From positions 166,519-230,518 of the forward strand of contig JAEYOP010000063.1 in NCBI GenBank assembly GCA_023411575.1: a DNA stretch of 64,000 bases, given 5' to 3'. Positions within the stretch are counted from its first letter, which is position 1; the number at the start of each line of letters is the position of its first letter. The notes beneath the pieces were generated by a model, which searched no databases, had not been told where the DNA came from, and saw only the letters and a program-made list of their open reading frames with translations. The DNA is from Bacillota bacterium. GTDB lineage: Bacteria; Bacillota; Clostridia; Acetivibrionales; DTU013. Positions 24,306 to 33,102 of the stretch are shown one piece after another. The translations under genes and the position numbers were made by a program.

Positions 24306-25064
24306 ATGTCAAAAAACGATAATATGCTGGCCAATATAGACGGCATCCGCAAGTTCCGCGATTTTCTCGGCTCCGGACCTGTAATCATCGTTCTGGCATC
24401 CAGCAGGGGCATTGTAAACGCCAGCTTCTTTTCCTTTGTTGTCATATTTGTACTTTCGCTGTTTTTCGGCAGGGCGTACTGCGGATGGTTCTGTCCGGGA
24501 TGCGGCGTTCAGGAAACAGCAGGTTTCTTTATTAAGAAAAAAGCGAAAAACACGAAAGCGCGATACATAAAATACGTTATCTTCTTTGTCCGGATGTCGG
24601 TCATCGTTGCAGGCTATATACTAAAAGGCTTTACTCAGGTTGATCTGTCATTCGGCATGTCTGATATACCCTTACAAAGAAAAATTCTTTTAACGGCCGG
24701 AGCGGTCGCGATTATCGTTCCGGTGGCAGTCGTATCCGGTAGATTTGCATCCTGTAAATATATCTGCTGGCAGGCCCCGCTTATGGTCATTGGCAAAAGA
24801 ATCCGCGATATGCTGCATCTTCCCGGATTAAGGATAAAAACAGACGCGGATAAATGCAAAAGCTGCGGCGCGTGCAGCAAAAGCTGCCCGATGAATATTG
24901 ATGTAATCAAAAAAATACCTGACGGCGAAATAGCAGATGACGAATGTATTTTATGTGGTAGTTGCATTGAGGTCTGTAAGTTTGACGCGTTAAATTTCTG
25001 CATATCCGTGCCAAGGAATACAAGCCGCTGCTTGGTACGGCGGGATGATCGTAAAAACATATAA
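24306..25064 (+). CDS. NapH/CcoG-like membrane polyferredoxin (4Fe-4S binding protein)
   Basis: The 252-residue protein has about four membrane segments. It carries the YCGWFCPGCGVQE motif (about 57-69) of NapH/NosR/RdxA-type proteins, ASCKYICWQAP near 153, and two 4Fe-4S motifs (CKSCGACSKSCP and CILCGSCIEVC) at the C-terminus. It probably passes electrons across or along the membrane to a periplasmic or membrane partner. The N-terminus is shorter than in some relatives, lacking one predicted helix. The ribosome site (AAGGG) is modest. It is the first gene on the plus strand after the stress block and may be functionally linked to it, but it has its own promoter. Confidence 0.82.
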   Translation: MSKNDNMLANIDGIRKFRDFLGSGPVIIVLASSRGIVNASFFSFVVIFVLSLFFGRAYCGWFCPGCGVQETAGFFIKKKAKNTKARYIKYVIFFVRMSVIVAGYILKGFTQVDLSFGMSDIPLQRKILLTAGAVAIIVPVAVVSGRFASCKYICWQAPLMVIGKRIRDMLHLPGLRIKTDADKCKSCGACSKSCPMNIDVIKKIPDGEIADDECILCGSCIEVCKFDALNFCISVPRNTSRCLVRRDDRKNI

Positions 25065-25124
25065 TACGGATTATTCAAGAGCAGTAGGGTAACCGTAATT
25101 GCTGATTTAAGTTTCAAATTGCCG

Positions 25125-25292
25125 ATGAACGATATGGCTGCATCATTCCTGGGTCAAGCCTTGCTCTGGAAAACATTTAAGAAAAAGAAGAAAATTGATA
25201 AGGCAATCACTATTCTTGCTGCGTTTCAGACATGGTATGCTTTTTCATTTCTATTTGCTCCTTGTATTCTTCGGACAGCCGAAATATACTAA
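25125..25292 (+). other. Possible 55-residue ORF, probably a gene fragment
   Basis: ATG AAC to TAA encodes a short lysine-rich stretch (WKTFKKKKKIDKAITILAAF) followed by a hydrophobic tail (TWYAFSFLFAPCIL), as in the end of a small membrane protein. There is no good ribosome site, and its last 30 bp coincide with the promoter of the next operon. No family is recognised. Confidence 0.25.
25262..25290 (+). promoter_or_regulatory. Promoter of the HTH-RR-HK-ABC operon
   Basis: TTGTAT (25262-25267) and TATACT (25285-25290) are 17 bp apart. The first gene starts at 25310 with GGAGGTG (25298-25304) in between, giving a very short leader. Confidence 0.6.
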
Positions 25293-25309
25293 AATATGGA
25301 GGTGTTTGC

Positions 25310-25486
25310 ATGAATTACATTACTACGAAAGAAGCCGCCGCTAAATGGAGCATATCAGACAGGCGGGTATTGCAATACTGTAACGCCGGACGTATTGAGG
25401 GAGCGGCGAAAATGGGCAATACATGGCTTATTCCCAAAGACGCGGAAAAGCCCAAAGACCGCCGGGGAAAGGATGAAAAACAATGA
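25310..25486 (+). CDS. Small excisionase-like helix-turn-helix protein
   Basis: The 58-residue protein reads YITTKEAAAKWSISDRRVLQ, then CNAGRIEGAAKMGNTWLIPKDAEKP, the MerR/excisionase-type winged HTH seen in small DNA-binding proteins of Firmicutes. Such genes often head operons of a response regulator, a sensor kinase and an ABC exporter, as here. It overlaps the response regulator by ATGA. GGAGGTG supports the ATG at 25310 over a longer frame. It probably tunes operon expression, but no target is visible. Confidence 0.85.
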   Translation: MNYITTKEAAAKWSISDRRVLQYCNAGRIEGAAKMGNTWLIPKDAEKPKDRRGKDEKQ

Positions 25487-26184
25487 GCCGGATATTACTA
25501 CTTGAAGATGATTTGAGCCTTATTGACGGTCTTTCCTACTCGCTGAAAAAACAGGGCTTTGAAACTGATATTGCCCGAACGGTGAAAGAAGCCGATAGCC
25601 TTTGGAGCAAAGAGGAATATAACCTCTTGATTTTGGATGTATCCTTGCCCGACGGTTCGGGGTTTGATGTGTGTAAGAAAGTACGTCAGATGTCAAAGGT
25701 GCCGATCATTTTTCTTACCGCATCCGACGAAGAAGTGAGTATCATCATGGGGCTTGATATTGGCGGCGACGACTACATTACAAAACCGTTCAAGCTGGGC
25801 GTACTCGTTTCAAGGATTAACGCGCTGCTCCGACGCACAAAGGATTTTGGCACAGTAGATACAGAAATCACTTCAAATGGGATTACGGTATTTCTTTTGC
25901 AGGGACAGGCACACAAAGGAAACATCACGCTTGGTTTAACGGCGGCAGAATACAAATTACTTTGCCTGTTCATGCAAAATCCGGGAATGATCCTCACCAA
26001 AGAAAAGATACTGGACAAACTGTGGGACGGCAACGGCAATTATGTTGATGATAATACGCTGGCGGTATATATCCGCAGATTGCGAACGAAGATTGAAGCT
26101 GACCCCGGCAATCCCCAAATGCTGGTGACGGTCAGGGGCATGGGCTATAAGTGGAACGTCATAGGCGGGGGCGGTGAAGTATGA
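25483..26184 (+). CDS. OmpR/PhoB-type response regulator
   Basis: The 233-residue protein has a receiver domain (about 1-115) with EDD near residue 8, the phospho-acceptor aspartate in LLILDVSLPDGSGFD (near 51) and lysine in DDYITKPFKLG (near 101). A winged-helix DNA-binding domain follows (about 130-230, LTAAEYKLLCLFMQNPGMILTKEKILDKLWD). It overlaps both neighbours by 4 bp, so it is the cognate regulator of the kinase behind it. The likely target is this operon's exporter. Confidence 0.95.
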   Translation: MSRILLLEDDLSLIDGLSYSLKKQGFETDIARTVKEADSLWSKEEYNLLILDVSLPDGSGFDVCKKVRQMSKVPIIFLTASDEEVSIIMGLDIGGDDYITKPFKLGVLVSRINALLRRTKDFGTVDTEITSNGITVFLLQGQAHKGNITLGLTAAEYKLLCLFMQNPGMILTKEKILDKLWDGNGNYVDDNTLAVYIRRLRTKIEADPGNPQMLVTVRGMGYKWNVIGGGGEV

Positions 26185-27218
26185 GCATTTTCACAAACAG
26201 AGATATAAAAAGACTGTTTATCCTGCTATCGTTCGCGTTCGTATCATTTATCATTTTGTCGCAGTTCTATTTGTGGCTTTCGTATGGTGCGCCCAATATG
26301 GTCATGCTGCTGCTTACGCTGCTTCTGGCAGCAGGCATTTTTATCGGCTGCTATCTGTATTTCCATCGGCAGCGACAAATGATTGAGGGTGCCATATCGC
26401 AAATCAGCCTGTTTGTTTCGGGTGACGGGGACGCACGAATTGAAAGCGGCAGCGAAGGCAGCTTATACAAGCTGTTCCATGAGGTCAATATGCTGGCTAC
26501 CACACTAAACGCCCATGCGTTACAGGAACAGAACACAAAGAACTTTTTAAGAAATACCATATCGGATATTTCCCACCAACTGAAAACCCCTCTTGCCGCG
26601 CTTGCAATATACAATTCTCTTTTGCAGGATGAATGTGAGGATAAAAAAGCTGTATGCGAGTTTGCTTTGAAATCGGAAAAGGAAATTGACCGAATAGAAA
26701 TGCTCGTCCAAAATCTCTTAAAGATCACGAAGCTGGACGCCGGTTCTATTTTCATGGATAAGCATACTGAAAACATTTCCGACATGATGAACGACTTGAA
26801 AGCTCATTTTGAAACACGCTCCGTACAGGAACATAAGGAAATCATTTTGTCAGGTTCAACGGATGCCACGCTGCTATGTGACAAGGGCTGGCTTACGGAA
26901 GCTGTCAGTAACATAGTGAAAAATGCGCTCAACCATACGGACATGAACGGTCAAATCCGGGTTGAATGGAAGAAACTTCCGTCCGTTACACAAATCATTA
27001 TAAAGGACAACGGAAGCGGGATACCCCCGGAGGACATACACCATATTTTTAAACGATTTTACCGCAGCCGCTTTTCAAAGGATACACAGGGCATTGGCCT
27101 TGGTTTGCCGCTTTCAAAAGCCATCGTGGAAGCTCACGGCGGCAATATAACGGCGGATAGCGTTATGGATAATGGAAGCACGTTCGTTCTGAGCTTTCTG
27201 AACCTTACTAAACTGTAA
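26181..27218 (+). CDS. Sensor histidine kinase
   Basis: The 345-residue protein has two membrane segments near 12-32 and 38-58 with only a few residues between them, so it has no real outer sensor domain. It has a HAMP-like linker and a DHp box with ISDISHQLKTPLAALAIYN (the phospho-acceptor histidine). The ATPase motifs are NIVKNALNHT (N box), IKDNGSGIPPEDI (G1) and GIGLGLPLSKAIVEAHGG (G2). Kinases with such short membrane hairpins often sense through the partner ABC transporter, as in Bce-type systems. It overlaps the response regulator by 4 bp, and 64 bp separate it from the ABC ATPase. Confidence 0.93.
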   Translation: MSIFTNRDIKRLFILLSFAFVSFIILSQFYLWLSYGAPNMVMLLLTLLLAAGIFIGCYLYFHRQRQMIEGAISQISLFVSGDGDARIESGSEGSLYKLFHEVNMLATTLNAHALQEQNTKNFLRNTISDISHQLKTPLAALAIYNSLLQDECEDKKAVCEFALKSEKEIDRIEMLVQNLLKITKLDAGSIFMDKHTENISDMMNDLKAHFETRSVQEHKEIILSGSTDATLLCDKGWLTEAVSNIVKNALNHTDMNGQIRVEWKKLPSVTQIIIKDNGSGIPPEDIHHIFKRFYRSRFSKDTQGIGLGLPLSKAIVEAHGGNITADSVMDNGSTFVLSFLNLTKL

Positions 27219-27282
27219 GCTGAAATTCATTTGGGAGTAAGCTGTTGGTGCTAAACTGCGTTTATAGAAAGGTGTGATAGAT

Positions 27283-27966
27283 TTGAATTTGTTAGAAGTC
27301 AATGCCATCTGCAAAACATACGGCAATGGCGAAACCGCAGTTAAGGCGTTAAAAGACGTGAGCTTTTCCGTTCCCAAGGGGGAGTTTGTCGCCGTTGTCG
27401 GTGAGTCGGGGTCAGGGAAAAGCACTCTTTTGAATATGATTGGCGCACTTGATACGCCTACGTCGGGGAATGTCCTGATAGACGGTAACGAGATATTCCG
27501 CATGGATGACGAAAAACTTACGCTCTTTCGCCGCCGCAATATCGGCTTTATCTTTCAGGCATATAACCTTATTCCCGAATTGAATGTGGAGCAGAATATT
27601 ACGTTTCCCGCATTGCTGGATTATAAAAAGCCGGATAAGGCGTATGTGGAGGAAATATTAACGGTCCTTTCCTTACAGGACAGGCGCGGCCATCTCCCCC
27701 GGCAGCTATCCGGCGGGCAGCAACAGCGCGTGGCGATCGGCCGCGCTCTGATTACCCGCCCTATGCTCATCCTTGCGGACGAGCCGACCGGCAATTTGGA
27801 CAGCCAAAACTCGGGCGAGGTGATTTCGCTTCTGAAAACAGCATCCAAACGCTACCAACAGACCATCCTAATGATTACGCACAATCGAAGCATTGCTTCT
27901 ACGGCTGACCGCGTACTGCAAGTATCGGACGGCGTACTGACCGATTTGGGGGGATACGTCGAATGA
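27283..27966 (+). CDS. ABC transporter ATPase (MacB/BceA-like)
   Basis: The ATPase of about 227 residues has Walker A GESGSGKST, Q-loop FIFQAYNLIPEL, signature LSGGQQQRVAIGRAL, Walker B MLILADEPTGNLDS and H-loop ITHNR. It belongs to the LolD/MacB/BceA group that powers FtsX-type permeases. I favour the TTG at 27283, which has AAAGGTG 8 nt upstream, over the GTG at 27274 that lies inside that ribosome site. It overlaps the permease gene by ATGA. The system probably removes or detoxifies cell-wall-active peptides. Confidence 0.93.
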   Translation: MNLLEVNAICKTYGNGETAVKALKDVSFSVPKGEFVAVVGESGSGKSTLLNMIGALDTPTSGNVLIDGNEIFRMDDEKLTLFRRRNIGFIFQAYNLIPELNVEQNITFPALLDYKKPDKAYVEEILTVLSLQDRRGHLPRQLSGGQQQRVAIGRALITRPMLILADEPTGNLDSQNSGEVISLLKTASKRYQQTILMITHNRSIASTADRVLQVSDGVLTDLGGYVE

Positions 27967-30275
27967 ACAGTTATCTGGGCCTTGTTTCAGAATATGCGAA
28001 GGTACACAAGAAGAAGAATCGGCTTACAGTAGTATGTATAGCTATATCGGTTATGCTGATCGTGGCTGTTTTCGGTATGGCTGATATGAGCGTTAGGGCG
28101 CAGATTAACGAGAATATTCGCCAAAAGGGGAATTGGCACGCCATCCTTACGGGCATACCGGAGAGCGCCGCCGCGCAGATTGGGAGCCGTAAAGACGTCA
28201 ATGTTTCCGGCTGGGTCGGGGTGGCCGATGATACAACGTATGGAGGAAAAGACTTGTTGGTTCAAGGAAGTGAACAGATCATCTCCGAGCAGATGAACCT
28301 TGTCGTGACGGAAGGAAGTTATCCGTCAGGCGCACAGGAGGCGCTGCTTGACATGCCCGCTTTGAAGCAGTTCGGACTTTCTGTCGGAGATGCAGTTGAG
28401 ATCACTTTCAGCGATGGGAAAGCCCGGCAGTATGTCATTACCGGAGCATATGACGATTTTTCCAGCCTCAAAGGACGCGACGCTCACGGCCTGTTTTTGT
28501 CGCTGGACGGTATTCGAGCCGTTATGAGCGAGAACGGGCAGGAATATTACTACATCCAGTTTAATAGCGGCGTGAATATTAACAGGGCGCTTTCAGCGAT
28601 TAAAACGGAGTATGCTCTCTCGGATGAACAGGTTTCCGTGAATACAATGCTTCTTGGCCTGATGGGGCAAAGCAACGACAGCTCCATGATGCAGCTTTAT
28701 CTTACGGCGGTGATACTTGCCGTCCTTGTAGCAATTGCCGCTATGTTCATGATTGCCAGCAGCTTTAATATGAGCATATTGGAGCGCACGCAATTTTTCG
28801 GGCTTCTACGCTGCCTGGGCGCAACAAAAAAACAGGTCAAACGCTATGTACGCTTGGAGGGATTGCGCTACAGCTTAATAGGCATACCTATCGGGCTGTT
28901 GACCGGCTGCTGTGTAGTATGGCTGGCGGTTTTATGCCTGAACGCCTTGGATTCCCAATACTTGCCGGAAATGCCGTCTATGCAAATCAGTTGGTTAGGT
29001 CTGCTTGCGGGAGCGGTCGTCGGCTTTGCGACGGTCATGCTCGCTTCAAGATCGCCCGCTAAAAAAGCGGCGGCGGTATCACCGCAGTCTGCGGTAACCG
29101 GCAATATCAATTGTACAAACAATCTGCGAGTAGACCGGGCGTCTAATACCAAACTGTTTCGCGTGGATACGGCAATGGGGATAAATCATGCTTTCTCCAA
29201 TAAAAAGAGCATGACCCTCATAACAGGCTCCTTTGCCATAAGTATTATTCTGTTTTTATGCTTTACCGTACTCATTACCTTTATGAACCATGCCCTAAAA
29301 CCATTGCAGCCCTATTCCCCCGACGTTTCTATTATGGGAGCAGACAATACCGTATTACTCGGCCGTTCCCTGATGGAAGAAATGAAAAAACTTCCCGGTG
29401 TTAATAAAGCATACGGGCGGATGTTTCTCTATGATATTCCGGCGACCGCCTCACAGAAGGACGGCACAGTAACGCTGATTTCATATGACGGGCCTCAGTT
29501 TGACTGGGCGGGAAAAATGCTGGTTTCAGGAAACACCGGCAACGTGCAGAATGGAAATGGTGTCTTTGTTGAGTATTCAGACGACCTGAACTGGAATGTA
29601 GGCGATACCATTACCCTCAATATTTCGGGAAAAACGACAGAGGTTCAGGTTGCGGGGATTCTTTCAAACACTCCGTTTGCAGCGGCAGATAACGAGTGGC
29701 TTATGATTTGCTCGGAAAGCACCTTTACAGGGCTGACCGGGATAACGGACTATACGATTATTGATTTGCAGGTGGACACAGATGTTTCCGGGCAGGTACG
29801 AAGCCTGCTGACCCCTGAAATGCGGATTTTGGATAAGCAGCAAAGCAACAGCGAAACCCGCACAACCTATAACGCAATGGCGGTGTTTGTTTATGGGTTC
29901 TTGATTGTTATCGCTCTGGTCGCCCTTATAAACATACTAAATACGGTGAACGCAAGCGTTTCAAACCGAATGAATAATTACGGTGTGATGCGGGCGGTAG
30001 GTATGTCCTGCAAACAACTTAGAAAGATGATTACAGCAGAAGCGGCAGCCTACGCCATAACCGGCAGTATTGTCGGGAGCGTTTTGGGACTTCTTATGCA
30101 CCGTTACTTTTTTGGGCTGATGATTACATCCAATTGGGGCGAAAATTGGCAGCCCCCGGTTTCCGTCTTAGCTATCGCTATCCTTGCGGCATTATCTACG
30201 ACGCTTGTCGCCGTGATTTTACCGGCAAAGAAAATCGAGGAAATGAGCATAGTCAATGTAGTAAACGCAGGGTGA
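27963..30275 (+). CDS. FtsX/MacB-type ABC transporter permease
   Basis: The 770-residue protein has an N-terminal membrane helix (about 20-42), an outer domain of about 200 residues, three helices with an FtsX domain near 240-360, and a second set ending in four C-terminal helices. This gives the duplicated FtsX-core architecture. It is longer than MacB-type permeases and lacks the single large outer loop of BceB, so I call it FtsX-type without a finer name. It ends the operon; a strong terminator follows at 30373. Confidence 0.9.
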   Translation: MNSYLGLVSEYAKVHKKKNRLTVVCIAISVMLIVAVFGMADMSVRAQINENIRQKGNWHAILTGIPESAAAQIGSRKDVNVSGWVGVADDTTYGGKDLLVQGSEQIISEQMNLVVTEGSYPSGAQEALLDMPALKQFGLSVGDAVEITFSDGKARQYVITGAYDDFSSLKGRDAHGLFLSLDGIRAVMSENGQEYYYIQFNSGVNINRALSAIKTEYALSDEQVSVNTMLLGLMGQSNDSSMMQLYLTAVILAVLVAIAAMFMIASSFNMSILERTQFFGLLRCLGATKKQVKRYVRLEGLRYSLIGIPIGLLTGCCVVWLAVLCLNALDSQYLPEMPSMQISWLGLLAGAVVGFATVMLASRSPAKKAAAVSPQSAVTGNINCTNNLRVDRASNTKLFRVDTAMGINHAFSNKKSMTLITGSFAISIILFLCFTVLITFMNHALKPLQPYSPDVSIMGADNTVLLGRSLMEEMKKLPGVNKAYGRMFLYDIPATASQKDGTVTLISYDGPQFDWAGKMLVSGNTGNVQNGNGVFVEYSDDLNWNVGDTITLNISGKTTEVQVAGILSNTPFAAADNEWLMICSESTFTGLTGITDYTIIDLQVDTDVSGQVRSLLTPEMRILDKQQSNSETRTTYNAMAVFVYGFLIVIALVALINILNTVNASVSNRMNNYGVMRAVGMSCKQLRKMITAEAAAYAITGSIVGSVLGLLMHRYFFGLMITSNWGENWQPPVSVLAIAILAALSTTLVAVILPAKKIEEMSIVNVVNAG

Positions 30276-30372
30276 AATAAACGTCACCGTATAATAGGCT
30301 TGTCAAAGCGCGGCAATAAAAAAAACCGTTGTTTTGGCGGCAGAGTAGCTATGCCTTAACAAGATGAACACG

Positions 30373-30419
30373 ATAAGCAAAGAACCTTCCTCCCAATAAG
30401 ATGGTTCTTTGCTTATTTT
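30373..30419 (+). terminator. Rho-independent terminator of the two-component/ABC operon
   Basis: ATAAGCAAAGAACC pairs perfectly with GGTTCTTTGCTTAT around a 15-nt loop, and TTTTG follows. It is about 100 bp after the permease stop codon and just outside the left end of the yyaL-associated element. Confidence 0.85.
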
Positions 30420-30451
30420 GTATCCAGTGGCAGGTTCTCAAAAGCATAAAG

Positions 30452-30643
30452 TCAGCTATAGCCAATAGAGAGGAACACAGGCTTATTTTCAGCTTGTGCC
30501 TTTTCAAATGCTTCCGCTCCCCAAGGGAACCATTCTACAGGGTTATAAGCATGTTGTAGAAGGTATGGGGATTTCTCATTTATCAATCTGTTAGGCTTTC
30601 TTGAAGCATTATCTTCACTATTGGCTATTCTATCATTATACAT
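30452..30643 (-). pseudogene. YyaL N-terminal fragment (left copy, inverted)
   Basis: From the ATG at 30643 (AAGGTAGGTG upstream) the frame encodes about 63 residues. It contains NRLINEKSPYLLQHAYNPVE, then WFPWGAEAFEKA and FLSIGYS, the first conserved block of YyaL/SSP411 thioredoxin-domain proteins. TGA follows directly. After 19 nt the sequence ACCTGCCACTGG would continue the family motif TCHWCH for four residues and then stops matching. The fragment differs from the right-hand copy at about a quarter of positions, so it is not a recent duplicate. Confidence 0.8.
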
Positions 30644-30865
30644 ATGGCAACACCTACCTTTCATGTTGAAATATTCTTTTAACACTCTTATTATACCCCC
30701 GCCATCTGAATACAATACTTTCTGTAGAAAAATGAGGTATAGTGGGGTATACTTCTAATGGAGATGTTTACCAAAACAGCATGTGCCATTTAGATTTTTT
30801 CAAGAAATGAGGCATTTTTCAAGCTGTTGAAGCTGGCTTAATATCGGCAATGCAGGAAAGTTTCA

Positions 30866-31717
30866 TCAAACCGAAAAGTTTTTCAAAAAATCCTTTGGAT
30901 GCTTATAAAATTCCCCTGCCTTATCAATAAACCAATGACAAAACTCTCTAAACTCATTTTGCTCAATAACTTCATTCACATCAAAACTTATCAATTCCCC
31001 ATATCGTGCAGAATAAATGCCTAATTTATTAATAGTTTTACCAAAATTATATTCAATTCCTGCTATCTCATTCAAGGTATAATAACCCATCAATTGATTA
31101 AAAAATTCCCTGTTAATACCAGCTTTTGTTGTGACTTTTATATCAATCAACATATCATCTAATATTAAATCTGCGTCAGCACCACTAACCAACAAGGAAG
31201 CATTACCGAAAACAGGATTTAACAAGCAAGTCGCTTTACATATCCACATTTCATCTTGTAATAAAGAATATAGTCTTTTCAAGTCAACAATATCAAAGGG
31301 GTCTACCTTACCTATATCATCTGGAAGATAAGCAAATTGACCTGTTCTATATACAACATCATAATGTGAAATTTGTAATAACAATATAAGAAGTTCCTCA
31401 TTTATTCCCTTACTGCTGAAATATTTGTCCACTGCTTGTTTTGCCATTTTTATTATAGCCATACAATCAGCTTTTTGACTGCCCTTTAACAGCGGGGCAA
31501 CCTTTTCAGCGTTAAAAATATTATCATCAGATATAGTCTTATTAAGTCTTGATATGTAAAATCTTATCAAATAGTCAAATGCTATACCCATAATAGTATA
31601 GCTCTTTGTTGCTGGTGGGCATTTAATCTCTTTGCTAAATTTCAGTTTTGGTATCTTGAAGGTTTCATTAAATTTCGCTTTTACTTCCTTATCATCTAAA
31701 AACTTTGTCAAGCTCAT
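30866..31717 (-). CDS. Predicted PD-(D/E)XK-like protein of unknown function
   Basis: The 283-residue protein is soluble and mostly helical. Near residue 185 it reads GADADLILDDMLIDIKVTTK followed by REFFNQLMGYYTLNEI. The pattern D...(D/E)xK...Q, with a following helix carrying QLxGYY, is that of PD-(D/E)XK nuclease folds, including phage and defence-island nucleases. I know no named family for the whole protein. AAGGGG precedes the ATG at some distance. It is AT-rich like the rest of the element. A DNA-cleaving role in element movement or in defence is possible but unproven. Confidence 0.55.
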   Translation of the reverse strand: MSLTKFLDDKEVKAKFNETFKIPKLKFSKEIKCPPATKSYTIMGIAFDYLIRFYISRLNKTISDDNIFNAEKVAPLLKGSQKADCMAIIKMAKQAVDKYFSSKGINEELLILLLQISHYDVVYRTGQFAYLPDDIGKVDPFDIVDLKRLYSLLQDEMWICKATCLLNPVFGNASLLVSGADADLILDDMLIDIKVTTKAGINREFFNQLMGYYTLNEIAGIEYNFGKTINKLGIYSARYGELISFDVNEVIEQNEFREFCHWFIDKAGEFYKHPKDFLKNFSV

Positions 31718-31863
31718 AATTTATATTTCCCCTTAATCCTATTACACTTTTATCCGCAATACTCAAAATACTTATCAAGCATATGGTAATATTTTACCAT
31801 CGCTTTTGCAGAATTAAAACTCCCATCCACTTAATTCGTGCAAAAAGTAAAGGGGATGAGGTT

Positions 31864-31956
31864 TTAAGCTTTCCCCATAGACTGTTGAAGTCTGTAACCA
31901 ATTAAATTTTTATAAGGTTTTACTTTTGTCCGACCATTTCTATGATAGCCTTTCAT
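31864..31956 (-). CDS. Possible 30-residue basic peptide
   Basis: On the minus strand AGGAGG lies 7 nt before an ATG opening 30 codons (MKGYHRNGRTKVKPYKNLIG and ten more residues, then TAA). It is rich in lysine, arginine and tyrosine and has no membrane segment. The ribosome site is strong, which makes translation plausible, but the codon count is small and no family is recognised. The 17-bp direct repeat lies inside it and encodes KPYKN. Confidence 0.4.
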   Translation of the reverse strand: MKGYHRNGRTKVKPYKNLIGYRLQQSMGKA

Positions 31957-32248
31957 GCTATATCCTCCTTTTGGCTGTCCTTCATGTTGGACAAGCCATT
32001 CAATATTTTAATTCTGTAGTCTTTTGCTGCTTGCCTGTAGGGAATTGGAGTGTAAACACCAACTTGTAGCTGTCGGCAACCGCTTCTATGTTGACAATTA
32101 TAAAAGGCTGTCCCTTGCAGGTCAGGAAGGTGTTGCCAACCTTCGAGGCTGTATGGCTGTTGATAAACCTATAATCACTGGTGAGTATGGCGGTATCACT
32201 CTTAAAACATTTTGTATCCTCCTCGTATAATAATTTTTATAAGGTTTT
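31905..32248 (+). repeat. 17-bp direct repeats flanking about 310 bp
   Basis: AATTTTTATAAGGTTTT occurs at 31905-31921 and 32232-32248 in the same orientation. The copies are identical although the surrounding sequence is not. They could be target duplications or recombination sites around an inserted segment, or remnants of a duplicated coding stretch. No inverted termini were found at their inner edges. Confidence 0.5.
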
Positions 32249-32462
32249 GATGATGAATTTTCCAGTTATAAACCTTATTAGAACTTATGTCACTTACCAA
32301 AATTAACTGGAAGTTTTGATACCAATACTTACTTCACATTCCATTATGTTTCTTGATAGGGGGTACAATTCCACAGAAAACAGATATTTCCATCATAAAG
32401 TGAGAGTATAATATCTCTTTTGGTTAGTTGTTCAAAAGTCAGTAATCCTTTCATTGATAAAG

Positions 32463-32873
32463 TCAATATTTTTTATGATAAATAACCACAAATAGGAAGT
32501 ACACAACAGGCATAAAGATAATAGTTACAATTAGAAGTTGTAATAGTGATATTTTTATTGAATAATGTAAAACAAAAACTGCAAATATATACCAATAGGA
32601 AACCCAAAATGCAGTATGCCCTGCCTTTATATTAATAAAGATATTTCTCTCCTCATTCTGAAGCTCAATATTCTTTTTCATTTCAGGCTTTTTCTTAGCA
32701 TATTTATAGAGTACCAATGTACCTATCCCTGTGGGAAGAAATCCTGCTGTTAAACCAGTCATAAGCCCTTTCTGGTATCCAAATATAAACCCTAATATTC
32801 CTGCAATTAAGCCTATGATAATAAATACCTGTGAATATAGCAGTTCCTTCTTAATATACTTTTCAATACTCAT
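32463..32873 (-). CDS. DUF2178-like small membrane protein
   Basis: The 136-residue protein has four membrane segments in two pairs, with a charged middle containing ELQNEERNIFINIKAGHTAFW. The (D/E)ERN motif between helices 2 and 3 is the hallmark of DUF2178-type proteins. They are usually encoded next to an XRE regulator, as here (ATGA overlap at 32870). The function is unknown; repression of the pair is probably relieved under some envelope or population signal. Confidence 0.72.
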   Translation of the reverse strand: MSIEKYIKKELLYSQVFIIIGLIAGILGFIFGYQKGLMTGLTAGFLPTGIGTLVLYKYAKKKPEMKKNIELQNEERNIFINIKAGHTAFWVSYWYIFAVFVLHYSIKISLLQLLIVTIIFMPVVYFLFVVIYHKKY

Positions 32874-33073
32874 AATAACTCCTCCTCAAATACAAAAATA
32901 TCTTCAATTGTCATTTTAAAAACTTTTGCAATTTTATATGCCAAAAAGATAGATGGATTATATTTCCCATTTTCAAGGGATATGATTGTTTGCCTTGACA
33001 CATTTACTTTATCTGCCAGATATTGCTGAGTAAAACCAGATTGCTCCCTTAAATCCTTTATTTTGTTTTTCAA
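32870..33073 (-). CDS. XRE-family (Cro/CI-type) HTH regulator
   Basis: The 67-residue protein is a single HTH_3 domain (IKDLREQSGFTQQYLADKVNVSRQTIISLENGKYNPS). It starts with TTG at 33073, with AAAGGAG 9 nt upstream; no in-frame ATG exists nearby. It overlaps the DUF2178-like gene by 4 bp. A strong promoter with a perfect palindrome just inside it lies upstream, so self-repression is very likely. It is a typical YgzD/YvaO-like small regulator. Confidence 0.9.
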   Translation of the reverse strand: MKNKIKDLREQSGFTQQYLADKVNVSRQTIISLENGKYNPSIFLAYKIAKVFKMTIEDIFVFEEELL

Positions 33074-33102
33074 TCATAGATGCTCCTTTCTACCTCATGT
33101 AT

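Larger units (their letters stand above)
31718..32462. other. 745-bp stretch without a clear gene inside the element
   Basis: This gap holds a 30-codon ORF with a strong ribosome site (31864-31956, minus), two direct copies of a 17-bp sequence (31905 and 32232), and a 68-codon plus-strand frame at 32024-32230 that matches nothing I know. A second GGAGG motif precedes an ATG TTT TAA on the minus strand near 32220. The mixture suggests decayed small genes or a repeat-flanked relic. Confidence 0.4.

Noticed and set aside
32024..32230. 68-codon plus-strand frame inside the yyaL element
   Set aside because: No ribosome site or family similarity; listed only as part of a gene-poor stretch.
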